Positions 16,701 through 24,187 of a DNA stretch of 64,000 bases are shown here, piece by piece. The notes under the pieces were generated by a model. That model was not told where the DNA came from. It saw only the letters and a list, made by a program, of their open reading frames with translations, and searched no databases. The position numbers were made by a program, and so were the translations under genes. The DNA comes from Gammaproteobacteria bacterium (lineage in GTDB: Bacteria; Pseudomonadota; Gammaproteobacteria; Competibacterales; Competibacteraceae). The number at the start of each line of letters is the position of its first letter. Position 1 is the stretch's first letter. The DNA lies in assembly GCA_020846135.1 (NCBI GenBank), contig JADLEK010000017.1:62001-126000 (forward strand), read 5' to 3'.

Positions 16701-17195
16701 TTGCGCCGATTGACTGAGAACCTGGCCGTAATCGTTGGTGCTGATGCCAAGAAAAACCCCGGTATCGCTGCCGACCAGCCGTTCAGGAACCAGTCCGGCG
16801 TCTTCCAGCGCCTGCCAGACTGTTTCCAGCAATAACCGCTGTTGTGGATCGATTCCAACCGCTTCGCGGGGCGCGATGCGGAAGAATTGCGGATCGAACT
16901 GATCGACCTCGCTGACGAATCCGCCGCGCCGGGTGTACATCTTGCCGGGAACGCCCGGTTGCGGATCGTAGAAACGCTCCACGTCCCAGCGGTCGGCGGG
17001 AATTTCGCAGGTCCCGTCGCCCCCCGCTTCCAGTAATTGCCAGAACGCCTCCGGATTTTCGCCACCCGGCAGTTTGCAGGCCAGGCCGATGACTGCGATG
17101 GGTTGGCGGGCGGCGGATTCCAGGGTATCTACCCGCTGGCGCAGGCGTTTGATGGCCAGGGTTGCCTTCTGGAGCGGGGTCAGCGAGTCGGTCAC
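4782..17195 (-). CDS. Hybrid polyketide synthase / nonribosomal peptide synthetase: KS-AT-DH-cMT-KR-ACP-Cy-A(MT)-PCP-TE-Ox
   Basis: This 4137-residue assembly-line enzyme adds one malonate unit and one cysteine and releases the chain. KS (about 32-455) has active Cys203 in DTACSSS and the EAHGTGT and NIGH motifs. AT (about 564-870) has GHSVGE with Ser655 and AFHS, the malonyl-type signature; its GQGA segment is followed by an atypical RGGRSCR. DH (about 930-1195) has HxxxGxxxxP at His962 and Asp1126. A C-methyltransferase (LEIGAGTGG, near 1455) and KR (TGGLGGLG, near 1826; His1972 at the usual catalytic Tyr position) precede ACP Ser2140. The condensation domain is of the cyclisation type (DxxxxD at 2335 and 2340, then S2343). 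The A domain reads DLYNLSLIWK at the specificity positions (D2848, L2849, Y2852, N2891, L2915, S2917, L2941, I2949, W2950, and Lys of NGKVDR), the cysteine code. A methyltransferase (VELGAGLG, near 3295) is inserted late in the A domain. PCP Ser3568 and TE Ser3698 (GHSYGG) follow. A SagB/thiazoline-oxidase-like FMN domain (about 3945-4125) ends the protein. The start is GTG, 11 bp after the upstream PKS. Confidence 0.93.
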   Translation of the reverse strand: MTDSLTPLQKATLAIKRLRQRVDTLESAARQPIAVIGLACKLPGGENPEAFWQLLEAGGDGTCEIPADRWDVERFYDPQPGVPGKMYTRRGGFVSEVDQFDPQFFRIAPREAVGIDPQQRLLLETVWQALEDAGLVPERLVGSDTGVFLGISTNDYGQVLSQSAQSSSNNAQAGAGNSASVASGRISYTFGFQGPCMAIDTACSSSMVATHLAVRALRQRECTMALVAGVNLMLAPEITINFCQGRMLSPDGRCKTFDAAADGYARGEGCGVLILKRLADAQADGDRVLAVIRGSAINQDGRSSGLTAPNGRAQAAVIRKALEDAGLDPGAVSYVEAHGTGTTLGDPIEMQALAEVFAAGRPAQEPLVVGSVKTNIGHLEAAAGVSALIKVVQALRHQRIPTHRNFTTLNPHIPLDGFPVEIPTVTRDWTPIQDRRIAGVSSFGFSGTNVHILLEEAPLIPSPLAGESQGGGDERPAQLFCLSARESDALTELVGRTAAGLQNSAESWPDRCHTARVGRTAFAHRLALVAESAAEAGAQLTAWVAGEAPPTIALGQAERQPPGVAFLFTGQGARGGRSCRRLYETEPRIQQTLDRCAALVDEQLQRPLLEVLFDEDEGLLARTDLAQPALFALEMALADLWRSWGVEPRAVLGHSVGELAAACTAGVFDLEAGLRFAVERGRLMQALPEGGAMTAILADADTVYQAVDQHGAGQVAVAAENGPAATVIAGQREAVARVAAALAAEGVDSRPLAVTRAFHSPLIEPCLDTLERAAAALPYAEAGIDIIANVTAEPTRCFDAAYWRRQARYPVRFADGLRTLVHLGCTLFIEIGPEPMLSLLGQRSGVPGTWLPSLRRADERTLLDSLGRLWVAGVRVDWPAVEGKRRYAKATLPTYPFQHQRYWPDLGPTAKTLPALIGWDGGNQPLPPIHPLLARRLRLPQSAEQRFETWIAVERLPFLNDHRVYGLPVFPAAGFLEMALAAARELLPGTVQIEDLDLLAPLRLDDNGGALVQLLAVPGSAETLTLQIFHCPEDAAPVKLVSGRLRRIAAALPAPLPNLESLRRQWQEASADDFYAGFQQRNLDYGPGFRGVVRLWRGAGAALAEVAAPAMLTDLDAYQLHPALLDAALQALAAALPATPEGTAWLPMRIERYRLNRPALKHCWCLARAKADGNTVQGEVILLDEQGAELARVEGLTLMRVTQARLLNAARRLPKDWLYDIDWPIALLLDGLPAPDFLPAVDAQIDRLTPLAETLAQEQGLAVYAELEPALDRLSIAYVLTALGELGADFSPGQRFTANGLAEELEIADAHRRLFERLLEMLAEEGLLERNRALWQVTREIPPHWPLTQPADAECTALLERFPACVAELGLLRRCGAQLAAVLRGEVNALALLFPTPSASNHPSLLKEGNEEGNEEGSGAGELYGESPYARVVNRLLADAVAAMAARQPAGRALRVLEIGAGTGGSTRAVLPSLIPSAAEYVFTDVSSYFTAQAAPAFAAFPLMTFRTLDVEQDPATQGFAPARYDLILAANVLHATRDLRQSLSHILSLLAPGGQLLLLESTARRRWVDLVFGLTEGWWRFTDTDLRPDHPLLDRQGWLDVLPACGFAHAAALPGGELILAEAPVAMVADSGDWLLLTDQGRIGQALADRLEAQGAHCRLIAQEDDSTLDEALASRSWRGVIHLRALDTPIPEPETGSRLEEQRRLCGSTLRLAQGLINQAEPARLWLVTQGITQRATGSSMTIAPASLWGLGRSIALEHPELHCTRIDVDVAAAQVDALFAEIWAGSREDQVALSPAGRRVARLRRRMAMDQPPAAPEIRPDATYLITGGLGGLGLAVADWLVTQGARTLALVGRSAPDETARQAMTRMEQAGARVWTPLIDVADGPAMETLFAELWRDWPPLAGVIHAAGVLDDAALRDQDWAHFERVMAAKIDGAWHLHRLTLGQPLDFFVLFASMAGILGSAGQANHAAASAWLDVLAHARRAQGQPAISLDWGVWRDIGAAARRGVEWQIRRVGIDTMTPEQGLAIFAWALAEQPTQVVILPEVNWPQLLAQFPESARPLFFVDLAQPTALESTTVAESTPAVAADLPTQLRQASAVEQLALLQTFLAARVAEVIGLSRPPKLEIPLPELGFDSLMAVELKNRVKTALGVELPVRAILEGASVGQLADLLRAGLDLAAPAATPVESLQPDLAHRYEPFPLTDIQQAYWVGRGPGMELGGIGCHLYTEVEGNDLPLDQLQDSWRRLVARHDMLRAIVAGDGQQRILEQVPPYQIPILDLRELSVQEREAQLTRLRKDLSHRVFDATQWPLFDIRATRIDEHRTRLHLGFDLLVLDAASIFQLREEWVRLAADPALRLPPLELSFRDIVLAEMAQRAGESYHRAERYWLDRLAELPGGPELPLLRDPASLTHPHFVRRLHRLEPVDWAALRTRAQRLGLTPSGLLCAAYADALAVWSRHARFCITLTLFNRPRLHPQVMQIIGDFTSTILLEVDGSASGFVDRAKALQKRLAADLDHGAFSGVQVMREQARRQRGRVSAVPVVFTSALGLDASKPGDSAWESLGEMVYSVAQTPQVLIDHQVSEQDGGLLFTWDVVEEVFPPDLVGRMFDAYCGLLRELARDEAAWSASIARWLPAVELADRQQANQTAAPIPDGLLHSPFVAQALAHGEREAVVDGDRRLSYAEVLGYSGGIAMALQQRGVQPGELVAVVMPKGWRQVVAVLGILASGAAYLPIDPALPEERRRYLLAHSEVRIALTDPALNLDWPDRVEALIVDDLPPAPLPACNATPDDLAYVIYTSGSTGQPKGVMMEHRAVLNTVLDINRRFGVNAEDRVLALSSLSFDLSVYDVFGVLGAGGALILPGADAARDPQRWQSLIRAEGVTLWNTVPALMAMLCEYSQPLGDHLRLVLLSGDWIPLSLPERIRALAPQARTISLGGATEAAIWSISYPIETVDPQWRSVPYGRPLENQSFQVLNDRLEPCPVWVAGELYIGGIGLARGYWRDPEQTARRFIQHPKMGARLYATGDLGRYLPGGDIEFLGREDFQVKVGGHRIELGEIETALDRHPGVRQSVATVLGEARGERRLAAFVVPETSDVTPVDPPLPWTAMQTAGHDRARMVVQAFETADFAAVHDRLAQFYLDAVSSALQRLGAFREAGRIERPDELLRDCGIEPRYRHWLQRALEALVTDGRLEATRDGFRRNAPWPESAPTLDAVRAMDRFGFGDDDFALLEQVVTTLPDLLTGRQNSATIYTARETPNIYQTLFQFTLPVVSDIVAALATAHPGLRIVELGAGLGATTRVALERLPADTADYAFTDLSRYFLEAGRQAFAAQKFVRFALLDLEKSPEDQGFVPHGFDLAIAGSMIHATRDVAESLRHIRQLLAPGGALLLVEETRFHPWYDLSMGLQQGFDRFEDRQRRRRHPLLSRQGWLEALAEAGFAQNEAFTVDGGIADALGLEVFLARAPQAAAPPTVETLTAFLRERLPAALVPTELALLPALPLTANGKVDRAALESSAGQSSRRAGNAPETVLEKKVAAIFAELTGAAQVSREDSFFALGGTSLAMVQLHNRLRHGLGAELEVAQLFRNPSVAEIAAMVERTAPIVAPASDGMIRLRQGSETPLFILPGVIAAPYYLNALAERFAAGPALYSFQAPGLDGGLPLARIEDQAEYYLRAVRQAQPQGPYQLVGHSYGGYVAFEMARQLLQAGEQVSRLVLLDTVVVRSQLEAFQLDEIALDAIVRALYALYEPHLEPFATLRQNPLREQLQRVMERLRERRLIADDVLLDGVLRVFKANFKAMADYQPQRYTGSLTLVRSAGGFPEEFHDYESRESLADPALGWSPFCDQPVRVIGISGDHLQMMNPPHIDQLAGILAQLIATDVVPAPAPFVEPESAPNLGAVLIDPTARLAFCRSCPALRPITTQGRIALSGATPDPAGWQRRSTVRCYAPNPMSLQPLAELLGALRALPSAEVGRLKYRYASAGAAYPVQTWLQVKPGRVSGLAGGLYYYHPVRHDLEPIAVGLDWSADLYLPGNQPIFASAAFSLLLIAAYDAIRPLYGPLARDFCLLEAGYMGQLLMEEAARLELGLCAIGVVNADRLPEALDLSENRELLHSFLGGLPAGDAPSSAPF
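4812..5365 (-). other. C-terminal thiazoline-oxidase-like (SagB/McbC nitroreductase fold) domain after the thioesterase
   Basis: Residues of about 3945-4125 of the hybrid synthetase match the FMN oxidase family that turns thiazolines into thiazoles. The visible motifs are RRSTVRCYAPNPMSLQPLAE, KYRYASAGAAYPVQTWL, GGLYYYHPVRHDLEPI and LLEAGYMGQLLMEEAARL. In known thiazole synthetases (bleomycin, epothilone, myxothiazol lines) this domain sits in or beside the A/PCP module, not behind the thioesterase. The family call is strong; activity in this position is inferred. Confidence 0.82.
12945..13013. repeat. Palindromic repeat inserted in frame in the PKS/NRPS gene
   Basis: Two direct copies of CCCCTCCTCATT (12945-12956 and 12957-12968) precede a palindrome with arms CCCCTCCTT and AAGGAGGGG (12969-12990). 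It encodes the low-complexity stretch LLKEGNEEGNEEGSG just before the C-methyltransferase. The same palindrome family occurs between genes at 49260-49300, so this is repeat DNA that was accommodated in the reading frame. Confidence 0.75.
15779..15822. repeat. Palindromic repeat in the KS-AT linker of the PKS/NRPS gene
   Basis: A CCCCTGGCGGGG-type palindrome with flanking CCCTCA/TGAGGG encodes the linker peptide IPSPLAGESQGGG between KS and AT. A related insertion sits at the same place in the neighbouring PKS gene. Confidence 0.65.
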
Positions 17196-17206
17196 GGTCG
17201 AGAATC

Positions 17207-20200
17207 CTAAATCAGGTTGGAAAGTTCATCATCGATCAGCGCTTCCAGATCGGCCTCGGACAACTCAGCGATTTCCGCCCGCAGCGCGTCTTCATCGGCT
17301 GAGCGGGCGGTCGCCGCCGGCTCAGTGCTGCCGAGATCCAGCACTTCGTCCAGCAAATGCCCGGTCAGGGCGGCGACGCTGGGATAGTTAAAGAGCAGAG
17401 TAGCCGGCAATTTGCCGCCAGTCGCCGTGCCCAACCGGGTGCGCAGTTCCAAAGCCAGCAGCGAATCCAGTCCCAGTTCGCTCAACGGTTGATCCGGATC
17501 AATGCGATCGGGTTCGGCGATGCCCAGCACGGCGGCGGCTTCGGTTTGCAATAAAGTCATCAGCCGCACTCGGCGCTGTTCCGGGGCGACCGCCGCCAGT
17601 TGCGAACGAAGGTCTACGCTAGAAGGCGCGGTATCCGGGGAACGCTGCGCCGGCGAGGCTTTGACGACTGGAGCGCGAACCAGCCGTTCAAAGAAGGGCG
17701 GGATGTGTTCACCATAACCGGCGAGAAAGATCGGCCAGTCCACCGGAATCACTCCAAGCTGCGCCCGGTCGCCTTGCAAGGCGCGGCTCAGCGCCTCCAG
17801 ACCAGCCGCGGGCGAGATTGGCCTGGCCCCGGAGGCCTGGAGCCGTTCGGCATAAGCGCCGTCCACCACTGCGCCAATTTCACCCCAGGCGCCCCAGTTC
17901 AGGCTCAGACCGGGCAACCCGCTCGCCCGACGGGCATGGCCCAGCGCATCCAGTACCGCATTAGCGGCGGCATGGTTGGCCTGGCCGCGATTGCCGATTA
18001 AGGCTGCCGAGGTGGAAAACAGCACGAAATAATCCAGCGTCCGGTCACGGGTCAGGGCGTCGAGAATCCGCGCTCCTTCCACCTTGGCCGGCAATACACT
18101 GGCGAAACGCTCCCAGTCCTGCTGGAGTAACGCGCCATCAGCTACGCCGCCTGCCAGGTGGAAGATGCCTCGCAGCGGTGGTCCTTCCCGATCCAGATCG
18201 GCGAACAACCGGGACATCGCCGCACGATCCGCAACATCAGCAACCTGGAGTTGAACCTGCGGCCCCAGCGCTTGCAGCCGTTCCGCAAGCGCCGGCGTGG
18301 GGGGATGATGGCCGATGAGCATCAGAGCGCCTGCGCCCTGTCCGATCAGCCATTCCGCCAGTAGCGGCCCGAGTCCGCCGAATGCGCCGGTGATCAGATA
18401 GCGGCCTTGAGGATCGAAAGTCGGTGGAGCGACTGTCGGCAGCGCAACGGGCGACAAGCGGCTGGCGTAACGCTGACCATCCCGCCAGGCGGTCTCCGGT
18501 TCAGCGTCGTCGGCCAGCAGTTCGCACACCAAATCAGCGGCAGGATTCGGCGCGGCGGGGTCCAGATCGATCCGGTGGCACCGCAATTCGGGATGTTCCA
18601 GCGCCGCAACCTTGCCCAGACCCCACAACAACGCGCTGTCCGGTTGAGCAATGACGCCGGCGACGTTTTGTGCGCCTTGGGTGACCAGCCAGAGTCGTTC
18701 TCTTCCTGCGGTGGCCATGGCGCGGATCAGATCAAACGCCTGATGCAACGCCGTCTGACCGGGAGCATCAACCCCGCCGGTGTACACCACGCCGGCAGAT
18801 GCGGTTTCCGCCAGCTGTGGCAGCGCTTCGGCGGCAGATAGCGCCTGACAGATGCCGCCGCGATTTTGTAGAGCGCGAGCCAGCGCTTCGGCCAACTGCC
18901 GGGCGGGACCAGCGCTGCCATCGTGAACCGCGAACAGCGGTAGCGGTGCTTTCCAATCCGCACGGGCCAGAATCAGCGACTGCCGCGCTTCCTGGTCAAT
19001 CCCGACGGCAACCGTAGCGGCAAAGCCCTGTTCAGTCAGCAACGAACGCCAGGTTTCCGCGGGCAACAGCGGGTGATGAGGCCGCAGATCGGTGTCGGTG
19101 AAGCGCCACCAGCCCTCGGTCAAGCCAAACACCAGATCCCACCAGCGTTGTGCGGCAGTGCTTTCCACCAGCGCCAACAGACCGCCGGGTGCGAGCAAGG
19201 CGCATAGATGAGTCAGCGAACGGCGCAGATCAGCGGTAGCGTGAACGACGTTGGCGGCAATCACGATATCGAAGCTGCCGGGCGTCAGGCCCTGTGTTGC
19301 CAACGGTTGTTCCAGATCGAACCGGGTAAATTCGATCCCCTGCTGGTCACCGAACACGCGTTGCGCAGCGGTGAGGAATGCGGGCGCAATGTCGGTGAAC
19401 TGGTAACGGGAACCGTCGCGGCCTTGCAGCAATGGCAATAAAGCGGCGGTTGTTGCGCCGGTTCCCGCCCCCACTTCCAGAATGCGCACCGGACCGGGGC
19501 CACGGCGTTGCAGCGCTTCGGCAACGGCGGCGGCAGTCATGGCGTTCGCGGCGCGGGCTAGCCCGGAGTCGCTGTAGATATTGTCGCCAGGGGTAAACAG
19601 CAACTGCAACGGGTCAGCTTGCCCGGTCAACACCCCGGCTAAGCCGCCGCCGCAACGGGCCACTAGATCAATTTCCAGCGCATTGGCCGGATAGCGGGCG
19701 CGCAGCGTTTCGGCCAGAGTTGCGCCGCCAATCAGCGCGGCTTCCGGATCAAGGATGGCAATTTCGGCGACCCGGTGGAATAACCGCCGCCGCGATTCCG
19801 CGATGCCATACTCCGCCACGTCCGCGTTGCTCTCCGGTTCCAGACCCAAAGTACGCAGCGCGTCAGCGGCAAACGCGGTCGCCAATCGTTCCAAATCGTT
19901 CGCCAAACCTTGATCTGTGGGTAGTCCGGTATCCAGCGCCCGCGCCACATCCGCCAGCGGGGTTGGATCAGCCCAGTCAGGGTCTGACAAGGGCGCTGGA
20001 ACCCAGTCCAGTTCGAGTAAAGCATCGGCCAGCGGATCCGCCGGCGCAGGGGCGGAAACTCGCTTGATTTGCAGACCTTCCACCGTCATGAATACCTGAC
20101 CGGCGGCATCCAGCAACTGGAAATGGCCGACCGCGACCTCGGCGCTGGCCGGGCCGCTGCTGGTCGTGACATGACACCAGAACCGTTCCGGGGGACTGCG

Positions 20201-23200
20201 CCAGAACCGGACCCGGTCGATGGACAGCGGCAAAAACCCGCCCGAAGCACCTTCGCCGCTGAAGGTTGCGCCCAAAGTTTGGAAGCAGGCATCGAGTAGC
20301 GCCGGGTGAATCGGTAAACTGGCGGTATCGCCCAGCGCCTCCGGTTTCCGAATTTCCGCCAAGGCTTCGCCCGCGCCGCGCCATAGCGCCTGAATGCCCT
20401 GGAACGCCGGACCGAGCCGAATGCCGCGCTCGGACAGCATGGCAAATAGCGGTTCAGTACCGGTCTCGTCCCGCGTCAGGCGGGTGCGCAACGCCTCCAG
20501 ATTTTCGGCGTTGGGCGGGTTTCCCTGCTCAGTCGCGACCTGCCCGGTGGCGTGGCGAACCCACTCCTGACCCTCGCGCTGGCTGTGGAGTGCGAAAGCG
20601 CCCGATGGCTCCAGGATGAATTGCACCCGAACCCCTTCCAGCGGCACGGTTAGCGCTTGGGCGAACACCACATCTTCCAGCGCCGGATACGGGATAGCGG
20701 CGACTTGTGCTGCAATCAGCGCCAGTACGGCGTGCATCGCGCCGGGAACCACGATTTCGCCAAACACGACATGATCGGCCAGAAACGGCAGCGCCTCGGT
20801 AGTCATCCAGGTTTCAAACAGGCGCTGCGGCAGCGGTGTATCGAGCCAATGACCGAGCAGAGGATGAGCCGGTTGTCCTGGCCTCGAGTGGGAGAGGGTT
20901 TGAGCGGGCGGGGTGAGTCCGGAAGTCGCCGGCCAAAAGCGGTCGCGGCGGAACGGATAAAGTGGCGCTTCGACCCGCCGCCAGCCCGGCCCCCAGTACG
21001 CATTCCAGTCCACGGGAGCGCCGGCGGTGTACAGCCGGGCCAGCGCCTCGGTCAGAGCGCGCCGGGGTTCAATACCCTGGCGCAGCGCCGCAATAAATTC
21101 AGCGCCGTCCACAATTTCGCGACCCAAAGCGGAAAGAATGGGGCGTGGCCCGACTTCCAGGAACACCGTGCAGCCCCGCTCAGCCAAGGCCCGCAGTCCT
21201 TCAGTGAAAGCAACGGGTTCCCGCGCTTGCCGCCGCCAGTAACCGGCATCAAACTGGTGAATCAGGGTTCCACTCAGGTTGGAAGCAATGGGCAACCGGG
21301 CCGGACGCCAGGACACCGCCGCTGCCGCCTGTTCCAGCGCATTCAGGCAGGGATCGAGAACCGGGGAATGAAATGCGGTCGCCACGTCCAGCCGGCGATG
21401 GGCAATACCCGCCTGATCGAGCGCTGAGAGGGCGCGAGTCAACGCGGCAATGTCGCCGGACGCCACGGTGTTCGCCGGACCGTTGTGGGCGGCGATCGCC
21501 GCGCCAGTTCCGGCAATCGCGGCAGTCACGGTTTCCGGGGAAGCAAAGGCCGCAGCCATACCGCCCTGACCGGCGGTGGTCGCCATCAAGCGGCCCCGTT
21601 CAGCGATGAAAATCAGCCCCTCTTCCAGCGACATCGCCCCGGCAAAACAGGCCGCTGCGATTTCACCGACGCTGTGACCGAGGACAGCTACGGGTTCAAT
21701 GCCCCAACCACGCCATAGCTCGGCAATGGCGTACTCCAGCGCGAACAGGGCCGGTTGCAGCAGATCAGTCCGATCCAGCGGCGCATCGTCGGCCAGCAGC
21801 AGATCGGTCAGCGACCGTTCCAGGCGTCCGGCCAGCACGGTTTCGCAACGCTCGATGATTTCGCGGAACCGGGGTTCAGCCATCAAGCCCCGAGCCATGC
21901 CCGGATACTGGCAACCCTGCCCGGTGAACAGGAAGGCTACCGCCGGTGGTTGTGCAGCCCGAACCAGTTGCGCCGAGACCAAGGCTTTGCGCGCCTGTTC
22001 CGCATGTTCAGCAACGACCGCGATCCGGCAAGCATACTGGGCGCGGCCCGCGCTCAAGGTCGCGGCCAGACCTGCCGGATCAGCATCCGGCGCAGCCAGC
22101 GCGGCATCGGTTTCACGCCGCAGTTCAGCGAGAGATTCAAGGTCACGAGTGGATAGAGCCAGAACGCTCCCCCCTCCCCAACCCTCCACCGCAAGGGGGG
22201 AGGGAGTCAGGGCGCGCGGCGCTTCCTCCAGCACAATATGGGCATTGGTGCCGGAGAACCCGAATGAACTGACGCCCGCGATGCGGCGGTTCGCGACCGG
22301 CAGCCAAGGGGTCGCTACCGTTGGAATATGAAACGGAAACCCGTCAGCGGCGATATGCGGATTCAAGGTGTGAAAATGCAAATGCGGAGGCAGGGTCGCG
22401 TGACGCAGCGCCAGCGCGATCTTGATCAGCCCGGCGATGCCGGCAGCGGCTTCCAGATGGCCGATTTGGGTTTTCACCGAACCGACCGCAGGCAATGTTC
22501 CCGCCCGTTCCCCGCCGAACACCGTGGTCAAGGCGCGGGCTTCAATCGGATCGCCGAGCGTGGTGCCGGTGCCGTGCGCCTCGATGCAGGACACCTGGGC
22601 AGGTTCGACGCCGGCATTGGCCAGCGCCGCCCGAATCACTGCGACCTGCGCGGGACCATTGGGCGCGGTCAGCCCATTGGAATGACCGTCCTGATTCACC
22701 GCGCTGCCCCGGATCACGGCTTCAATCCGGTCACCCGCCGCGAGCGCGTCCGATAACCGCTTGAGTACGACCACCCCGCAACCTTCGCCACGCACATAAC
22801 CATCTGCCGCTGCATCGAAGGTCTTGCAGCGCCCGTCCGCAGCCATCATCCGCGCCTTGCTGAAACCGATGGTCAATTCCGGGCGCAGAGTCAGATTGAC
22901 GCCGCCGACCAGCGCCAGACTGATCTCCCCGGCGCGCAACGCCTGACCGGCCAGATGGATTGCCACCAGCGACGAAGAACAGGCGGTATCCACCACCATC
23001 GCCGGCCCCTGTAAACCCAGGGTATAGGCGAGCCGACCCGCCGCCACCGCCGCCGAATTGCCCAGACTGGCATGAGCGTCAATCCAGTCGGTATTGCTGC
23101 GGTCGCCGAGAATTTCCGCGTAGTCATGGGTGCTCAGGCCCACATAAACGCCGGTAAGACTGCCGGTCAGCCGATCCGGGGCAATGCCGGCATGTTCCAG

Positions 23201-23605
23201 CGCGTGCCAGGCAACTTCCAGCAACAGGCGCTGTTGCGGGTCGATGCTCACCGCCTCGCGCGGGGAAATGCCGAAAAAGGTTGGATCGAAACGGTCGACA
23301 TCGTCGATCAATCCACCCCAGCGGGTATTCATTTTGCCGGGCGCATCCGGGTCGGGATCGTAGAGCGCCTCCAGATCCCAGCGTGCGGGCGGCACTTCAC
23401 GGATTGCGTCGCGCCCTTCCACCAGAGTGCGCCAGAAGGTCGCCAGGTCGGGACCGCCCGGCAACCGGCAGGCCATACCGATGATCGCAATGGGTTCATG
23501 CGCTTTGGATTCAACAGCTTGCAACTTCTCCCGCAGGTCCCGCACCGCGCCGAGGGCGCGGCGAAGCTGATAGGCGGCATCTTGCGTCAATTCAGTATCG
23601 GACAT
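17207..23605 (-). CDS. Type I polyketide synthase: KS-AT-DH-cMT-KR-ACP
   Basis: This 2132-residue single-module synthase probably acts before the PKS/NRPS hybrid. A short predicted N-terminal coiled coil (residues about 8-36) precedes KS (about 38-460; Cys209 in DTACSSS, EAHGTGT, QIGH). AT (about 560-860) has GHSVGE with Ser645 and AFHS, predicting malonyl-CoA. DH (about 915-1180) has HxxxGxxxxP at His945 and Asp1105 in DACFQ. The C-methyltransferase motif LEVGAGTG lies near 1372. KR (TGAFGGLG near 1733) has His1878 where tyrosine is usual. ACP Ser2048 sits in LGLDSLLAL. The acidic C-terminal tail could dock to the next protein. There is no enoylreductase, and no loading module: the KS has cysteine rather than the glutamine of decarboxylating loaders, so the starter must come from elsewhere. 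It begins 38 bp after mrpG. The start codon is ATG, with only a weak purine stretch upstream. Confidence 0.93.
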   Translation of the reverse strand: MSDTELTQDAAYQLRRALGAVRDLREKLQAVESKAHEPIAIIGMACRLPGGPDLATFWRTLVEGRDAIREVPPARWDLEALYDPDPDAPGKMNTRWGGLIDDVDRFDPTFFGISPREAVSIDPQQRLLLEVAWHALEHAGIAPDRLTGSLTGVYVGLSTHDYAEILGDRSNTDWIDAHASLGNSAAVAAGRLAYTLGLQGPAMVVDTACSSSLVAIHLAGQALRAGEISLALVGGVNLTLRPELTIGFSKARMMAADGRCKTFDAAADGYVRGEGCGVVVLKRLSDALAAGDRIEAVIRGSAVNQDGHSNGLTAPNGPAQVAVIRAALANAGVEPAQVSCIEAHGTGTTLGDPIEARALTTVFGGERAGTLPAVGSVKTQIGHLEAAAGIAGLIKIALALRHATLPPHLHFHTLNPHIAADGFPFHIPTVATPWLPVANRRIAGVSSFGFSGTNAHIVLEEAPRALTPSPLAVEGWGGGSVLALSTRDLESLAELRRETDAALAAPDADPAGLAATLSAGRAQYACRIAVVAEHAEQARKALVSAQLVRAAQPPAVAFLFTGQGCQYPGMARGLMAEPRFREIIERCETVLAGRLERSLTDLLLADDAPLDRTDLLQPALFALEYAIAELWRGWGIEPVAVLGHSVGEIAAACFAGAMSLEEGLIFIAERGRLMATTAGQGGMAAAFASPETVTAAIAGTGAAIAAHNGPANTVASGDIAALTRALSALDQAGIAHRRLDVATAFHSPVLDPCLNALEQAAAAVSWRPARLPIASNLSGTLIHQFDAGYWRRQAREPVAFTEGLRALAERGCTVFLEVGPRPILSALGREIVDGAEFIAALRQGIEPRRALTEALARLYTAGAPVDWNAYWGPGWRRVEAPLYPFRRDRFWPATSGLTPPAQTLSHSRPGQPAHPLLGHWLDTPLPQRLFETWMTTEALPFLADHVVFGEIVVPGAMHAVLALIAAQVAAIPYPALEDVVFAQALTVPLEGVRVQFILEPSGAFALHSQREGQEWVRHATGQVATEQGNPPNAENLEALRTRLTRDETGTEPLFAMLSERGIRLGPAFQGIQALWRGAGEALAEIRKPEALGDTASLPIHPALLDACFQTLGATFSGEGASGGFLPLSIDRVRFWRSPPERFWCHVTTSSGPASAEVAVGHFQLLDAAGQVFMTVEGLQIKRVSAPAPADPLADALLELDWVPAPLSDPDWADPTPLADVARALDTGLPTDQGLANDLERLATAFAADALRTLGLEPESNADVAEYGIAESRRRLFHRVAEIAILDPEAALIGGATLAETLRARYPANALEIDLVARCGGGLAGVLTGQADPLQLLFTPGDNIYSDSGLARAANAMTAAAVAEALQRRGPGPVRILEVGAGTGATTAALLPLLQGRDGSRYQFTDIAPAFLTAAQRVFGDQQGIEFTRFDLEQPLATQGLTPGSFDIVIAANVVHATADLRRSLTHLCALLAPGGLLALVESTAAQRWWDLVFGLTEGWWRFTDTDLRPHHPLLPAETWRSLLTEQGFAATVAVGIDQEARQSLILARADWKAPLPLFAVHDGSAGPARQLAEALARALQNRGGICQALSAAEALPQLAETASAGVVYTGGVDAPGQTALHQAFDLIRAMATAGRERLWLVTQGAQNVAGVIAQPDSALLWGLGKVAALEHPELRCHRIDLDPAAPNPAADLVCELLADDAEPETAWRDGQRYASRLSPVALPTVAPPTFDPQGRYLITGAFGGLGPLLAEWLIGQGAGALMLIGHHPPTPALAERLQALGPQVQLQVADVADRAAMSRLFADLDREGPPLRGIFHLAGGVADGALLQQDWERFASVLPAKVEGARILDALTRDRTLDYFVLFSTSAALIGNRGQANHAAANAVLDALGHARRASGLPGLSLNWGAWGEIGAVVDGAYAERLQASGARPISPAAGLEALSRALQGDRAQLGVIPVDWPIFLAGYGEHIPPFFERLVRAPVVKASPAQRSPDTAPSSVDLRSQLAAVAPEQRRVRLMTLLQTEAAAVLGIAEPDRIDPDQPLSELGLDSLLALELRTRLGTATGGKLPATLLFNYPSVAALTGHLLDEVLDLGSTEPAATARSADEDALRAEIAELSEADLEALIDDELSNLI
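22167..22211. repeat. Palindromic repeat in the KS-AT linker of the PKS gene
   Basis: CT-rich and AG-rich arms (CTCCCCCCTCCCC and GGGGGGAGGGAG) flank a short loop. The segment encodes the linker peptide [14 protein letters not shown], a form typical of translated intergenic palindromes. It occupies the same KS-AT boundary as the repeat in the hybrid synthetase. Confidence 0.65.
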
Positions 23606-23613
23606 GATCTAGT

Positions 23614-23648
23614 CTTTAACCTTTAGCCTTTGATCTTTAGCCTTTAAC
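23614..23648. repeat. Five tandem degenerate heptamers between mrpG and the PKS gene
   Basis: The units are CTTTAAC, CTTTAGC, CTTTGAT, CTTTAGC and CTTTAAC. The array covers the stop codon of mrpG and the whole leader of the PKS gene. A related octamer array covers the yajR stop codon at 43391-43461. Confidence 0.8.
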
Positions 23649-23904
23649 CTCGATCCTTTAGCCGTCCCATCAATTGAGCGCTAATCGGGGCGGTCAGGAA
23701 CAGGAAAATCAGGACCAGCAACTCATGCAGGCTGCCAAAGTACAGCGCGGAAGCCAGCAGCAGACCGCCTACGCCGAGCGTAGCGGCTTTGGTCGGAGCG
23801 TGCAGGCGACTCAGAAAGTCCGGCAAGCGGACCAGGCCAATGGCGCTGATCAGGACGAACGCTGCGCCGATCACGATCAGCAGGGAAACCACGATGTCGC
23901 GCAA
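23644..23904 (-). CDS. mrpG: Mrp-type cation/proton antiporter subunit G
   Basis: This is a small integral membrane subunit of the Mrp (Mnh/Pha) Na+(K+)/H+ antiporter. Three hydrophobic helices and the family signature SRLHAPTKAATLGVGGLLL are visible. I chose the TTG at 23904 (product starts MRDIVVSLLIV, 86 residues) because GGGAG lies seven bases upstream and the N-terminus then fits the family. An upstream ATG at 23946 would add 14 non-conserved residues and overlap mrpF by 29 bases. Last of four mrp genes, it is followed by the PKS gene after 38 bp. Confidence 0.87.
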   Translation of the reverse strand: MRDIVVSLLIVIGAAFVLISAIGLVRLPDFLSRLHAPTKAATLGVGGLLLASALYFGSLHELLVLIFLFLTAPISAQLMGRLKDRG

Positions 23905-23917
23905 CCGAATTCTCCCG

Positions 23918-24187
23918 CTACTCAAAAAGCTGACCGCGTTGAACAAAACGGCACAGCGCTACGGTGCTGATGAAACCCAGCAGAGCGATGAACAAGGCCG
24001 CCTCGAAATACAGCGCGCTGGCGAAACGAATCCCGGTCAGCACCAGTAAAGCCACGGCGTTCAGGTACAAGGTATCGAGCGCCAGGATTCGATCCGGGGT
24101 GGTCGGCCCGTACCACAGCCGCCAACCGGTCAGCAGCAACGCCACACCCAATAGAGTGAACGCCAGGGTAACCGCCAGATTCAGCAT
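23918..24187 (-). CDS. mrpF: Mrp-type cation/proton antiporter subunit F
   Basis: This is an 89-residue membrane subunit of the Mrp antiporter. Three transmembrane helices and the diagnostic PTTPDRILALDTLYLNAVAL segment identify it. Its start overlaps the 3' end of mrpE by seven bases, and mrpG follows closely, so the genes are translated as a coupled set. Confidence 0.9.
   Translation of the reverse strand: MLNLAVTLAFTLLGVALLLTGWRLWYGPTTPDRILALDTLYLNAVALLVLTGIRFASALYFEAALFIALLGFISTVALCRFVQRGQLFE

Noticed and set aside
22950-22990. PKS ketosynthase as a KSQ-type loading domain
   Set aside because: The active site reads DTACSSS with cysteine, not glutamine, so it is a condensing KS.
4782-23605. 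Yersiniabactin- or pyochelin-type siderophore cluster
   Set aside because: No salicylate synthase, salicyl-AMP ligase, receptor or ABC exporter is present, and the domain set differs, so this assignment is not supported.
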